A stretch of DNA of 61,724 nt from Halodesulfovibrio sp. MK-HDV (GTDB lineage Bacteria > Desulfobacterota > Desulfovibrionia > Desulfovibrionales > Desulfovibrionaceae), in contig NZ_WYDS01000023.1 of the NCBI RefSeq assembly GCF_009914765.1, positions 1 to 61,724 on the forward strand, given 5' to 3'. Made by a program: the position numbers and the translations under genes. Within the stretch, counting starts at the first letter, position 1; every line of letters begins with the position of its first letter. The notes beneath the pieces were generated by a model. The model searched no databases, was not told where the DNA came from, and was given only the letters and a program-made list of their open reading frames with translations. Positions 44,714 through 52,687 of this stretch are shown here, piece by piece.

Positions 44714-45163
44714 TCAGCCTTCGAGCTCGTCTTCCATGAACCGTCGGATAGATTCAATACGTCTTCGGTTTACACCGAAATCGTACCAGCCAGTGCGTGA
44801 TGCAGAACGCACATGGATCTTGTCGCCTGCAAAAAACAGCTCCAGATCGTCTGTGAAACCAAAAAACATGGAGCGGATGCTAACGCGGATATAGTGGCTT
44901 GCTTTTTCTTCCAGCTCAGCGTTGGGAAGCTGCTGAACGTATTCTACAAGCATGGGGAATATTGCAAGAGTGCTTGCTGTGGGAACAAGCGCCTCTACGT
45001 AATGACTGTCACTTTGAGGCAATTTACTGCAAACGCAGTTGGGAGAGATAGGGCAGGGGGAAAGGACATCGTCAGATATTGCAACTGCAATAGTTTTGTC
45101 CAGAGTGGTTGCTGTGTAGTTGGTGCTTTTGTTTGAAGAGCTGAATAAAGAACGAATTCGCAT
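44714..45163 (-). CDS. DUF1499 family protein
   Basis: 149 residues. The DUF1499 hallmark SPNCVCSKLP is at about 41-50, followed by the pattern FPMLVEYVQQLPNAELEEKASHYIRV and the ending RSASRTGWYDFGVNRRRIESIR. No clear signal peptide although many family members are exported. First gene of the three-gene operon with the kinase-like and Usp genes. Function unknown. Confidence 0.87.
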   Translation of the reverse strand: MRIRSLFSSSNKSTNYTATTLDKTIAVAISDDVLSPCPISPNCVCSKLPQSDSHYVEALVPTASTLAIFPMLVEYVQQLPNAELEEKASHYIRVSIRSMFFGFTDDLELFFAGDKIHVRSASRTGWYDFGVNRRRIESIRRFMEDELEG

Positions 45164-45333
45164 AGTTCACCTGCCTGTAAAAACTATAAGTTCTCTGAAT
45201 GCGTATTGTGCCATGTGCAGGATTTAGGGCAAATGAAAGAAGGCAAAAAGGCACCAAATTCATAAAGTAATCAAGAGATGAATGAAGCTAATTTCTTTGA
45301 TGATGCTTTTTGCTTGGTAAAATAAAGCTAACA

Positions 45334-45372
45334 AAAAAGCGCCCCGCAATAACTATTGCGGGGCGCTTTACG
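45334..45372 (-). terminator. Terminator of the amino-acid ABC operon
   Basis: AAAGCGCCCCGCAAT-AACT-ATTGCGGGGCGCTTT with the T-run (TTTTTT) on the minus strand, 15 bases past the permease stop. Confidence 0.92.
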
Positions 45373-45386
45373 TGCAATGGATCAGA

Positions 45387-47171
45387 TTACATCTTCAAGT
45401 TAATCTGCTCCGGTGAGAGCTTCCTTTCGAGGTGCTTTGCGTACTTGGACATAAGCAAGCAAGGGAGGAAATACAGAACAGCTGCTGTTGTCCAGAGCTC
45501 CATTGATGCAATCATCAGTCGGTTATCGAGTGCCTTGGTTACAGAGGTAAGCTCCATTACACCAAGAACAGTGACAAGTGATGTGTCCTTAAAGATTGCA
45601 ATGAACAAACCTACGATTGGCGGAATCATTTGCTTCAGAGCCTGCGGGAGGATGATTTTACGCATTGTCTGCCAGTAGGAAAGGCCGGATGAGACTGCAG
45701 CTTCGACTTGTCCCGGAGGGATGTTTTGGATGCCGCCTCGTACAATTTCAGCAAGGTACGCTGCTGTAAAAAGCGTAAGAGCGATGGCTGCTGACCATAC
45801 TGTATTGATGAAGCTGTCAAACAAAACAGGGATGAGGAAGTATACCCAGTAGATTACAATAATCAGCGGGTTTCCTCGGATAAGTTCAATGTAGATCAAG
45901 CTTGGAATGCGGAAGATGCGGTTTGTGGAGCTACGTCCAAGCCCGACAATAAGTCCGATAAAGAAGCTTGCGAAGATAGCAACAATGGCAATGATGAAGG
46001 AAAGGGAGAAACCACCCAGCCCCATAAAGAGATCATCACCTGTTGCGTTCGGGAACTGCCATACCAGCATGGTTGGTAGTTCTTTTAAAATGACAGACCA
46101 GTCGAAGTTGTAAAAGCCTTTTGCCAGCGAGAATACCAGACCCGCAAGTATGAGAAGAAATGCCCCTTTACTGATAAGCACGAGCACGGTGTAGAGCTTT
46201 TTAAGGAGCAACTGGCTTGTATTTGTGGTAACTCCGGCCTGCATGTTTTTTCTACGTCTTTGACGTAAAAACTGAGCAGCAGGGTGGAATAAAATTTTGT
46301 TTACGAAGTTAATAGGAATAAGCAGCAAGTTAATGAACATAACCGGCAGGCTGTTTTTTCCGTTGCTTGAAGAACGAATGCGTCCGTCAACTCCGTTGAT
46401 TACAAAAGCAATGACAAGAGAGAAGGAAAGATACAGCACAGACGCAGCTGTAGTTGCTTCGAATCCCTTAAATGTCAGTGCTTCTACCTGCTGTGCCTGC
46501 CATGTGAGGTCTGCAACGCCTACAACCATAGCAAGGGAAGTGTTTTTCATGTTGTTGAGAAATTCACTACCGAGAGGCGGAATGATTTCTCGGAATGCAA
46601 GAGGCAGAATGATTTTACGCAGTACCTGAACATACGACAGGCCTGAAGAATATGCTGCTTCAAGTAAGCCTTTCGGAATGGACTGAAGACCTGCACGGAT
46701 AACTTCTGCCATGAACGCACTGGTGTATATGCCGACGGCAAAGGTGGCTGTCCAGAATTCAAACTGCGTTTCAAAAAGAAGTTCTCTACCTGCTTCCGGC
46801 AATGCCTGCGGGAAAGCGAAATAGAAAAAGAACAGAATTACAAGCAGTGGCGTGTTACGGAAAAATTCTACAATACAGGTTGCTGTCCAGTTCAAGGGTT
46901 TGAAGTCCGAGAGGCGGGCAAGGCCGAGGGCTGTGCCAAGGGAAATGCCAATGATAGAACTGATAAGGGTAATTTTAACGGTAAGCCAGAGACCGTTCAG
47001 AATCTCAACACCGAAGTTGAGCTGGTAGGTGTCGTTAACAGTGAAGAGAATCGGCCACTGAAAGTCGTACCCGAAATCGAAGACCCAGCCCCAGTAATAG
47101 AGGCTGATAATGCCGAGCACAGCGAGAACTGTGTTCTGAACCCAAACTTTTTCCAACCAATAGCGTAGCAT
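45387..47171 (-). CDS. Amino-acid ABC importer, two permease domains fused in one chain
   Basis: 594 residues where HisM/GlnP-type permeases are usually about 220-250. Two complete permease units are visible: residues about 50-275 and about 365-575. Each has the EAA loop, EAAYSSGLSYVQVLRKIILP in the first and EAAVSSGLSYWQTMRKIILP in the second, and each ends in a conserved LGVxDLT/LGVMELT segment. They are joined by about 90 residues containing another membrane helix and a basic patch QRRRKN. The fusion would make the whole membrane part of a polar amino-acid importer from one gene. Downstream of the binding protein gene. Confidence 0.9.
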   Translation of the reverse strand: MLRYWLEKVWVQNTVLAVLGIISLYYWGWVFDFGYDFQWPILFTVNDTYQLNFGVEILNGLWLTVKITLISSIIGISLGTALGLARLSDFKPLNWTATCIVEFFRNTPLLVILFFFYFAFPQALPEAGRELLFETQFEFWTATFAVGIYTSAFMAEVIRAGLQSIPKGLLEAAYSSGLSYVQVLRKIILPLAFREIIPPLGSEFLNNMKNTSLAMVVGVADLTWQAQQVEALTFKGFEATTAASVLYLSFSLVIAFVINGVDGRIRSSSNGKNSLPVMFINLLLIPINFVNKILFHPAAQFLRQRRRKNMQAGVTTNTSQLLLKKLYTVLVLISKGAFLLILAGLVFSLAKGFYNFDWSVILKELPTMLVWQFPNATGDDLFMGLGGFSLSFIIAIVAIFASFFIGLIVGLGRSSTNRIFRIPSLIYIELIRGNPLIIVIYWVYFLIPVLFDSFINTVWSAAIALTLFTAAYLAEIVRGGIQNIPPGQVEAAVSSGLSYWQTMRKIILPQALKQMIPPIVGLFIAIFKDTSLVTVLGVMELTSVTKALDNRLMIASMELWTTAAVLYFLPCLLMSKYAKHLERKLSPEQINLKM

Positions 47172-47241
47172 GAAATAGCGAACCTTTTAGCAAATGGATA
47201 CAGCGTAAAGTGCCTACTGCTGTTGTGCGGTAGTGGTAAAA

Positions 47242-47269
47242 CGTACGTCCGGCGCAAACCGGACGTACG
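47242..47269 (-). other. Intercistronic stem-loop between binding protein and permease genes
   Basis: CGTACGTCCGG-CGCAAA-CCGGACGTACG, perfect 11-bp stem, followed on the minus strand by only TTTT. Probably protects the upstream binding-protein mRNA and lowers permease output. Confidence 0.7.
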
Positions 47270-47293
47270 AATAATGATCAGTAGATCAGACGC

Positions 47294-48118
47294 TTATGGC
47301 CAGAGTTCGATGGAACCGGACATAGGCATAGCGAAAGGAGTGTCTGCACCGTACCATTTGTTGTAAATGGTCATGTAGGTGCCGTCACGCCACATATCCT
47401 GAAGACTGGCGTTAACAGCGTTGCGCAGGTTGGAATCGTTCTGTGGAAGACCGATACCGTAAGGCTCGTCGGAAAGGAATTCGCCTACGAGCTCAAATTT
47501 ACCAGGAGTTTTGGAGGCGTACCCAAGAAGAATAGTTGCGTCTGTGGACCAGCCAGCAACGCGACCCATCTGAAGAGCCTGGAAGCATTCAGATTCTTTC
47601 TGGAAAGAAATAACGTGTGCAGCAGGATTGGCAACACCCATAGCTTTAAGAGCACGTTTTACGTTAATTTCGGAAGTTGTACCCTGCATGGTAGCAATCT
47701 TTTTGTCTTTCATGTCGGCAAGAGACTGGTATTTACCAGTCTTAGCGAGAACTTTCTGGCCGTCGAAGAAATATGTGATAGAGAAGTCGATGGATTTTTC
47801 ACGCTCACGAGTGTGAGTCATGTTTGCAACAGATGCATCAATACGACCCTGCTGAATAAAAGCGATACGAGTTTTGTTGTTCACTTTTACACGTTCAATA
47901 TCAACACCAAGGCGTTTTGAAAGTTCGGTAGCAACATCATAGTCAAAACCAACCCACTCACCTTTGTCATTAAAGAATGCGCCAGGGATGGAGTCGGTCA
48001 TGATGCCGATACGAATTTTCTTATCCTTCATGATACGGTCGTAAGACGGGCCGGCAAAAGCAACGGACGCCATCATTACGAGAGCCAATGTTAAAGCAAG
48101 AACTCTACTAATACGCAT
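47294..48118 (-). CDS. Periplasmic amino-acid-binding protein of ABC importer
   Basis: 274 residues from ATG 48118, six bases after GGGAG; a TTG six bases earlier would only add two residues. Signal peptide at about 1-22 ending ASVAFAG. Family 3 solute-binding domain: IRIGIMTDSIPGAFFNDKGEWVGFDYDVA, the ligand signature region GRIDASVANMTHTRERE, and SIDFSITYFFDGQKVLAK. The RERE-FS pattern suggests a glutamate/aspartate or glutamine binder. It is the middle gene of the ATPase-binding protein-permease set. Confidence 0.92.
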   Translation of the reverse strand: MRISRVLALTLALVMMASVAFAGPSYDRIMKDKKIRIGIMTDSIPGAFFNDKGEWVGFDYDVATELSKRLGVDIERVKVNNKTRIAFIQQGRIDASVANMTHTREREKSIDFSITYFFDGQKVLAKTGKYQSLADMKDKKIATMQGTTSEINVKRALKAMGVANPAAHVISFQKESECFQALQMGRVAGWSTDATILLGYASKTPGKFELVGEFLSDEPYGIGLPQNDSNLRNAVNASLQDMWRDGTYMTIYNKWYGADTPFAMPMSGSIELWP

Positions 48119-48210
48119 GGTCAACTCCCAGTTTCGGTGTATTAATTTCTACCGCAAAAGCGGTAAGCCTCCAGAATGACAAAAAAGCAAAATTACGAGC
48201 AGCGGCTCAA

Positions 48211-48942
48211 TTAATGAGACAAAATTTTGCTTAAGAACTCTTTACTACGATCGTGCTGTGGATTGTTGAAGAACTCATGCGGAGTGTTTTCTTCTACTAA
48301 GATGCCTTCATCCATGAAGATAACGCGATCAGCAACCTCTCGGGCAAAACCCATTTCATGCGTAACGCACGCCATGGTCATACCTTCGCGGGCAAGCGCT
48401 TTCATTACATCAAGAACTTCGTTGATCATTTCAGGATCAAGAGCGGATGTCGGTTCATCAAAAAGCATGATTTTTGGCTTCATAGCAAGGCCGCGGGCAA
48501 TTGCCACGCGCTGCTGCTGTCCACCGGAAAGTTGGCTGGGAAACGCACCCGCTTTGTCTGGAATGTTTACTTTTTCAAGTAGTTCCATGCCAAGCCGGTC
48601 AGCCTCTGCACGAGGCATGTTGCGTACCATTGTAGGTGCAAGTGTCACATTTTCCAAAACTGTCATATGCGGGTACAGATTGAATTGCTGAAACACAAAA
48701 CCAATCTCTGCACGCAATGTCGTAAGGTCAAGACGTGGGTTATGAAGATCCATGTCGTCGACGATTATTTTGCCCTGCTGGATGGGCTCAAGTCTGTTTA
48801 TGCAGCGAATAAGAGTTGATTTGCCAGATCCAGAAGGTCCACATATTACAACTACTTCGCCTTGTTTTATTTCAAGGTTTATGTCTTTCAGCACATGGTG
48901 GTCACTACCGTACCACTTATTCACTTGTTCGAAACGAATCAC
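48211..48942 (-). CDS. Amino-acid ABC importer ATPase
   Basis: 243 residues. The start chosen is GTG at 48942, 6 bases after GGAG; a TTG at 48954 is inside the same site. Walker [10 protein letters not shown] at 35-43, Q-loop [13 protein letters not shown], signature LSGGQQQR, Walker [16 protein letters not shown]-loop VTHEMGFA. GlnQ/HisP subfamily, matching the fused permease and binding protein downstream. First gene of the operon. Confidence 0.95.
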   Translation of the reverse strand: MIRFEQVNKWYGSDHHVLKDINLEIKQGEVVVICGPSGSGKSTLIRCINRLEPIQQGKIIVDDMDLHNPRLDLTTLRAEIGFVFQQFNLYPHMTVLENVTLAPTMVRNMPRAEADRLGMELLEKVNIPDKAGAFPSQLSGGQQQRVAIARGLAMKPKIMLFDEPTSALDPEMINEVLDVMKALAREGMTMACVTHEMGFAREVADRVIFMDEGILVEENTPHEFFNNPQHDRSKEFLSKILSH

Positions 48943-49344
48943 AGAGTACTCCAAATTGAAAACACAAAAATATTCAAGTCTCGTCTCCGCTGCTATCAGA
49001 AAAAACTGTCAAAATGCAAACAAAAAGTATGATTTAACAAAATTGTAAACAAGAATTAGCAGTCTGATTAAACACTCAAAAGTATGAAAAATAGTACCTT
49101 AGAGATGTGTTGAAAGATGGATAACGAAAAAATGAAGATTTGAGTTGTAAAAATGCGCAATATTTGTTGGGTATTCTTGTTATATATTGCTTTTTTTACA
49201 CTCTTGTAAAGCTTGAGCATGTCGTGTTGAATTGCAGGTGCTTATTTTTCTGTGCCACTTGGATGTCAAAAAAGAGGTGGTAGCAGGCAGGGACTATATA
49301 TGGTAGTTCCCCATCCAATAAAGGAAAGGAAAAAAGGGTACCAA
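48943..49344. other. A+T-rich divergent intergenic region
   Basis: 402 bases between the ABC operon and the membrane protein gene; rich in A/T and with purine runs (AAAGGAAAGGAAAAAAGGG) just before 49345. No hairpin or gene I can support. It must hold both promoters. Confidence 0.4.
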
Positions 49345-50097
49345 ATGAAACAGTCGATGCAAACAAAGTGGGGTGATCTGTGTGGTGTTTTTGCCGCACA
49401 ATGCCGATCATTCTGGATGATGTGGAGCATATGTCTGTTACTGCTCTTGAGTGCATTCTACGCTGCCGGTAGCGTCTTTGCGGCTATTGCATTCGGTGGC
49501 ATCTTGGGGTGTATCGGTGCGATGCTGTTAGGTGAAATGAGTGCATTTGTCCGTGATGGCGAGTTTGATGTTGCAAGTGCTGGAATCGCTATTTTGGCAG
49601 CAGTAATGGCTAGTGCAGGTTTTTTTGTACCGGTCAAATGGACAGTGGTGGCAGGATGTCTGCTCAGTTCAGGCTTGCTTTTCTGTTATCTTCTCAAACG
49701 TCTTGATAACGAGACGGGGATGAATATTCAGTCCGGCTTGTGGCTTGGTTCTGTGTTCACTGCAATGCTGTGCGTTTTTCTCTATGCGGGACCGTTTGCT
49801 CAATTTGTGCATATGGCCGCCTACATTCTTGCTGTTGTTCTTTATGGATTATTCCTGCTTAATTTGGCAAACGGTGCAGAACAGGGATTACGGGCAGCAT
49901 GGTATGTTGCTTTGATTATCGGCATTGCCAGCCTTGGCGGAACTGCATTTAACCTGCTTGAGATTGATCCCGATCCGGCGATCACATTTAGCGGTCTTGC
50001 TACAGGACTTGGTTGTACTATGCTGTATTCCCCGATTAAGCAGCTACTGGCGACTATGGCGAAGAGGCACGAGGAAGATTGGAGAGATTTTTTATAG
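49345..50097 (+). CDS. Polytopic membrane protein of unknown function
   Basis: 250 residues from ATG 49345; an open frame from 49252 has no ribosome site and adds basic residues. About seven hydrophobic segments: near 23-45, 46-66, 77-97, 99-118, 130-150, 155-175 and 188-205, with few charges. The C-terminus KRHEEDWRDFL is cytoplasmic by the positive-inside rule. No family recognised. A terminator shared with the TetR gene follows. Confidence 0.75.
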   Translation: MKQSMQTKWGDLCGVFAAQCRSFWMMWSICLLLLLSAFYAAGSVFAAIAFGGILGCIGAMLLGEMSAFVRDGEFDVASAGIAILAAVMASAGFFVPVKWTVVAGCLLSSGLLFCYLLKRLDNETGMNIQSGLWLGSVFTAMLCVFLYAGPFAQFVHMAAYILAVVLYGLFLLNLANGAEQGLRAAWYVALIIGIASLGGTAFNLLEIDPDPAITFSGLATGLGCTMLYSPIKQLLATMAKRHEEDWRDFL

Positions 50098-50117
50098 CTG
50101 CAAGTAATCAGCAAACA

Positions 50118-50153
50118 CAAAAAAACCGCTATGGATTGTAGCGGTTTTTTTTA
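50118..50153. terminator. Bidirectional terminator
   Basis: AAAACCGCTA-TGGATTG-TAGCGGTTTT with eight T on the plus strand and an A-run on the left. Confidence 0.9.
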
Positions 50154-50156
50154 TGA

Positions 50157-50780
50157 CTAAGTGGCGGTGCGGTGCATCGTGTGTATGCGGACTGCGGCAA
50201 TAACAGAGATAACGGCCTGTTGAGCTGTGAATTCGCGGTTCTCTTCTGGCTTCATGCTGACCATGAGAGCGAGATGCATTCCGAGTTCGAGAAAAAATTT
50301 AATCAAGTGGTGTTCGAAGGTTGTATCAAAGCGTTCATGTATAGCTTGGTTAAGAGTCGTAAGGATTCGCTCGTCATGGGTTTTGTCTAGTTGTTTAACG
50401 TGCTGATTCATGACGGCTGCCTTAGTAAGCTCCACTGCAATGGCGTGATCTTCGTTTGAGTGTCCCGCAATGTACTCTCTGAGCAGGTGGCCAAAGAACT
50501 CGTCAACGCCTGACCAGGTTGTGCCATTTGTCAGCTGTGTGGTGAGGAATAGGTAAGATTCGTCCAGACGCTTTTGATAAAGCTGACTAATGATGTTTTC
50601 TTTGTCCGGAAAGTAGCGGTACACGGTCCCGATATTAAAGCCTGATGCAGCAGCAACGCGATTGGTGGTAAATCTTTCATAGCCTTGTGAAAGCAGTACG
50701 CGTTTAGAAGCTTCAAGAATGCTGTTGATAGTCGCGATCGCACGCCCTTGTTGTGGATTGGTGCGTAGCGTGTTGTTCAT
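50157..50780 (-). CDS. TetR family transcriptional regulator
   Basis: 207 residues from ATG 50780, 6 bases after AAGGAG; a frame start at 50852 adds unrelated residues. HTH at about 16-62: ATINSILEASKRVLLSQGYERF, then TTNRVAAASGFNIGTVYRYFPDKENI, the TetR signature. The C-terminal ligand domain is helical and unassigned. Convergent with the membrane protein, so not clearly linked to it. Confidence 0.93.
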   Translation of the reverse strand: MNNTLRTNPQQGRAIATINSILEASKRVLLSQGYERFTTNRVAAASGFNIGTVYRYFPDKENIISQLYQKRLDESYLFLTTQLTNGTTWSGVDEFFGHLLREYIAGHSNEDHAIAVELTKAAVMNQHVKQLDKTHDERILTTLNQAIHERFDTTFEHHLIKFFLELGMHLALMVSMKPEENREFTAQQAVISVIAAVRIHTMHRTAT

Positions 50781-50960
50781 GTCTTGCTCCTTAGTGCCAA
50801 ACTCATAGCCCGACAATTGCATTGACTCAAGGGGCATAGGGAAAACAAGCAAAAGGTTAATTCTTCAGTTATGATAATTAGATGTAGATAATTGTAATGG
50901 GGAGTGCGAGGAGAAAGGGAAATTGATATGGGAAGTCTTGTTGGCGGTGATTTAAGGATA

Positions 50961-50992
50961 CAAAAAAAAGTCCAAAGCGTTAAGCTTTGGAC
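50961..50992 (-). terminator. Terminator of tRNA-Ser copy 1
   Basis: Minus strand: GTCCAAAGC-TTAAC-GCTTTGGAC followed by eight T. Confidence 0.92.
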
Positions 50993-51005
50993 AATAATTT
51001 CTATC

Positions 51006-51100
51006 TGGCGGAGAGGGAGAGATTCGAACTCTCGGTACCAGTTTTGCCAGTACACACGATTTCCAATCGTGCTCCTTCAGCCGGGCTCGGACACCTCTCC
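51006..51100 (-). tRNA. tRNA-Ser (anticodon GGA), copy 1
   Basis: Class II tRNA of 95 bases: acceptor GGAGAGG/CCTCTCC, long variable arm TGTACTGGCAAAACTGGTACC, anticodon loop TTGGAAA, T-arm GAGAG-TTCGAAT-CTCTC, discriminator G and encoded CCA. Identical to copies 2 and 3. Confidence 0.97.
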
Positions 51101-51228
51101 GCGTTGCGAATGTGTAGCTATCAAAGGTGTGGGAGCGTTGCAAGCAAAAAATACAAAAAGGATGCATTCTAGGAAGATGAGGTTTTGAAAACTTATTAAC
51201 GAGCTAATGCTGATTTGCATAGATCGAG

Positions 51229-51657
51229 TTATAAGATGTGAATTTTGTATTTTTCCGCAAAACGCTTTTTATCAGCTTCAGAAATTTTGTTTAAGCTTAA
51301 GACTTCTCGTAAGAATCCTTCGGAAGGGCCTCCCGGCGCGTTGATTACTAATATGTGGCTATCAGTAAGCGCTTTGAAACTTCGAAGTACTTGAGGGCCA
51401 GCGATGACCAAATCTCCCTCGGTGGTGGTGAGTGTCTCGTTATTGATGGTAAACTCAACTTGGCCCGAGATAGTATAGAAAATTTCATCATCAATTTCAT
51501 GATAATGAAGAGGGGCACCATTTCCTTTTGTGAGAATGCTGTCGAAGATGGATACTTTTCCATCCGTATCACTCCCTGTCGCAAGAAACGCTATGTTTTC
51601 ACCACTTCGTTGGCTGTAGGCTTCAGCTTCACCTTTTCGGATTATCTTGTATCTCAT
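51229..51657 (-). CDS. Cupin domain protein
   Basis: 142 residues with one cupin fold. Motif 1 is GAPLHYHEIDDEIFYTISGQVEF at about 46-68 (metal-type H-x-H, E) and motif 2 is GDLVIAGPQVLRSFKAL near 81-97, where the usual histidine is absent, so a full metal site is not certain. GAGGAAG precedes ATG 51657. It lies alone between identical tRNA-Ser genes 1 and 2. Substrate unknown. Confidence 0.85.
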   Translation of the reverse strand: MRYKIIRKGEAEAYSQRSGENIAFLATGSDTDGKVSIFDSILTKGNGAPLHYHEIDDEIFYTISGQVEFTINNETLTTTEGDLVIAGPQVLRSFKALTDSHILVINAPGGPSEGFLREVLSLNKISEADKKRFAEKYKIHIL

Positions 51658-51835
51658 AAAGGCTTCCTCAAGTGTTATAGGTCATCAGTCTTATGTTCAA
51701 GACTGAGGCGAACACTATTGTAGTCTACAATTGGGGAAACGCAAAATTTAATATTATATTGAGGGGAGAGGTGTGTAAGATATTTGGGAAGGTGAGGTGA
51801 TTATGTATCTGGAATTGTTAGGCTTGATGTGAGAA

Positions 51836-51873
51836 CAAAAAAACCCCTTTGATTCATTGAATCAAAGGGGTTT
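51836..51873 (-). terminator. Terminator after tRNA-Ser copy 2
   Basis: Minus strand: AACCCCTTTGAT-7 bases-ATCAAAGGGGTT then TTTTT. Confidence 0.9.
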
Positions 51874-51885
51874 ATTGAAATCATC

Positions 51886-51980
51886 TGGCGGAGAGGGAGA
51901 GATTCGAACTCTCGGTACCAGTTTTGCCAGTACACACGATTTCCAATCGTGCTCCTTCAGCCGGGCTCGGACACCTCTCC
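51886..51980 (-). tRNA. tRNA-Ser (anticodon GGA), copy 2
   Basis: Base-for-base identical to copy 1 over all 95 positions. Only 8 bases separate it from the T-run of the ffs terminator, so it has no room for its own promoter unless that lies inside ffs; read-through and processing seem likely. Confidence 0.97.
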
Positions 51981-51988
51981 GCGATGTG

Positions 51989-52024
51989 AAAAAGAAGGCA
52001 CAAACATTTCTGCTTGCGCCTTCT
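51989..52024 (-). terminator. Terminator-like hairpin after ffs
   Basis: Minus strand: AGAAGGCGCAA-GCAGAAATG-TTTGTGCCTTCT then TTTTT. Directly between ffs and tRNA-Ser copy 2. Confidence 0.8.
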
Positions 52025-52109
52025 GGGAGTCGGACACCCACATACAACTGCTACGGCTGCTTTCTTTCGAACCTGACCGAGTTGACAGCGTATATGCCGC
52101 CCGACTCCC
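52024..52109 (-). ncRNA. ffs: Signal recognition particle RNA (4.5S, small bacterial type)
   Basis: The minus strand carries the SRP core GTCAGGTTCGAAAGAAAGC followed by AGCCGTAGCAG, matching E. coli GTCAGGTCCGGAAGGAAGCAGCC with a GAAA in place of the GGAA tetraloop and matching stem changes. The ends GGGAGTCGG and CCGACTCCC pair, and the whole folds to one long hairpin of about 86 bases. It lies 25 bases after tRNA-Ser copy 3 and has no promoter of its own in that gap, so the two are likely co-transcribed. Confidence 0.93.
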
Positions 52110-52134
52110 TACTCAATTAGGGTAAGTTTTGACG

Positions 52135-52229
52135 TGGCGGAGAGGGAGAGATTCGAACTCTCGGTACCAGTTTTGCCAGTACACACGATTTCCAATCGTG
52201 CTCCTTCAGCCGGGCTCGGACACCTCTCC
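52135..52229 (-). tRNA. tRNA-Ser (anticodon GGA), copy 3
   Basis: Identical 95 bases to copies 1 and 2; flanks differ (GACGTG/CACGTC pair outside the acceptor stem). First in the tRNA-ffs-tRNA transcript. Confidence 0.97.
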
Positions 52230-52242
52230 ACGTCGAGGTGGA

Positions 52243-52271
52243 TAACTAGCAAACAGGATAGTACTTGGCAA
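52243..52271 (-). promoter_or_regulatory. Possible promoter of the tRNA-Ser/ffs cluster
   Basis: Minus strand TTGCCA (52266-52271), 17 bases, TAGTTA (52243-52248), 14 bases before tRNA copy 3. The -10 is weak. Confidence 0.4.
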
Positions 52272-52287
52272 GCGAAAAAGCAAAAAA

Positions 52288-52320
52288 AAATAAAAAAAGG
52301 ACGGCAAAAGTGCCGTCCTA
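52288..52320 (-). terminator. Terminator of small selenoprotein gene 1
   Basis: Minus strand: AGGACGGCA-CTTT-TGCCGTCCT followed by TTTTTT; 6 bases past the TAA stop of the gene at 52326. Confidence 0.92.
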
Positions 52321-52325
52321 CAATG

Positions 52326-52517
52326 TTATTTATTGTCGTGAGTATCGTTTTTGTCTTTCGGGGAGCCTCCCCGATGATGACCGGGGCATCAGCCTCCGCC
52401 ATTACGAATCATTTTCGCGAAAAAAAAGACTACGAAAATGAGTGCTAATATAGAAAAAATATGACTCATTGAAAAACCTCCGAAGCTTCCAAAGCCTCCA
52501 AAAAATGAACATGACAT
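52326..52517 (-). CDS. Predicted small membrane selenoprotein 1 (TGA = Sec43)
   Basis: A 63-residue frame if TGA at 52391-52389 is read as selenocysteine. Start ATG 52517 (MSCSFFGGFGSFGGF) or ATG 52469 (GGAGG in front; 47 residues). Glycine/phenylalanine-rich N-terminus, membrane helix SHIFSILALIFVVFFFAKM, then IRNGGG-U-CPGHHRGG and a charged tail to TAA 52328. Basic residues after the helix place Sec in the cytoplasm. Bases 52359-52373 form hairpin CGGGG-AGGCU-CCCCG, starting 15 nt after the TGA, within the range for a bacterial SECIS. Terminator follows 6 bases after TAA, not after the TGA. Without Sec it would be a 42-residue peptide. Confidence 0.75.
52359..52373 (-). promoter_or_regulatory. 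Putative SECIS hairpin of selenoprotein 1
   Basis: CGGGG-AGGCU-CCCCG on the minus strand; apical loop starts at +21 after the TGA and has G in its second position. Same loop as in the second gene. Confidence 0.7.
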
Positions 52518-52651
52518 TAGGTGTGCTACCTTGTTGTGGGTGATACAACTGTGTTCATGTTATATCTACTGAGATAGTAGAGTCTCTGTTGTTCAGAAGC
52601 TCAACTGGTTTGCGTTAGAAGAACTTTAGAACAGGCGGAGTAGGAAATCAA

Positions 52652-52683
52652 ATAAAAAGGGCGGCATAAATGCCGCCCTTTTA
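52652..52683 (-). terminator. Terminator of small selenoprotein gene 2
   Basis: Minus strand: AAAAGGGCGGCA-TTTA-TGCCGCCCTTTTT; 5 bases past the TAG stop at 52688. Confidence 0.92.
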
Positions 52684-52687
52684 CTAG

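Noticed and set aside
50904-51188. 94-codon plus-strand frame
   Set aside because: Anti-sense to tRNA-Ser copy 1.
52109-52448. Frames of about 100 codons across tRNA-Ser copy 3
   Set aside because: They translate the tRNA; the same peptide appears at all three tRNA copies.
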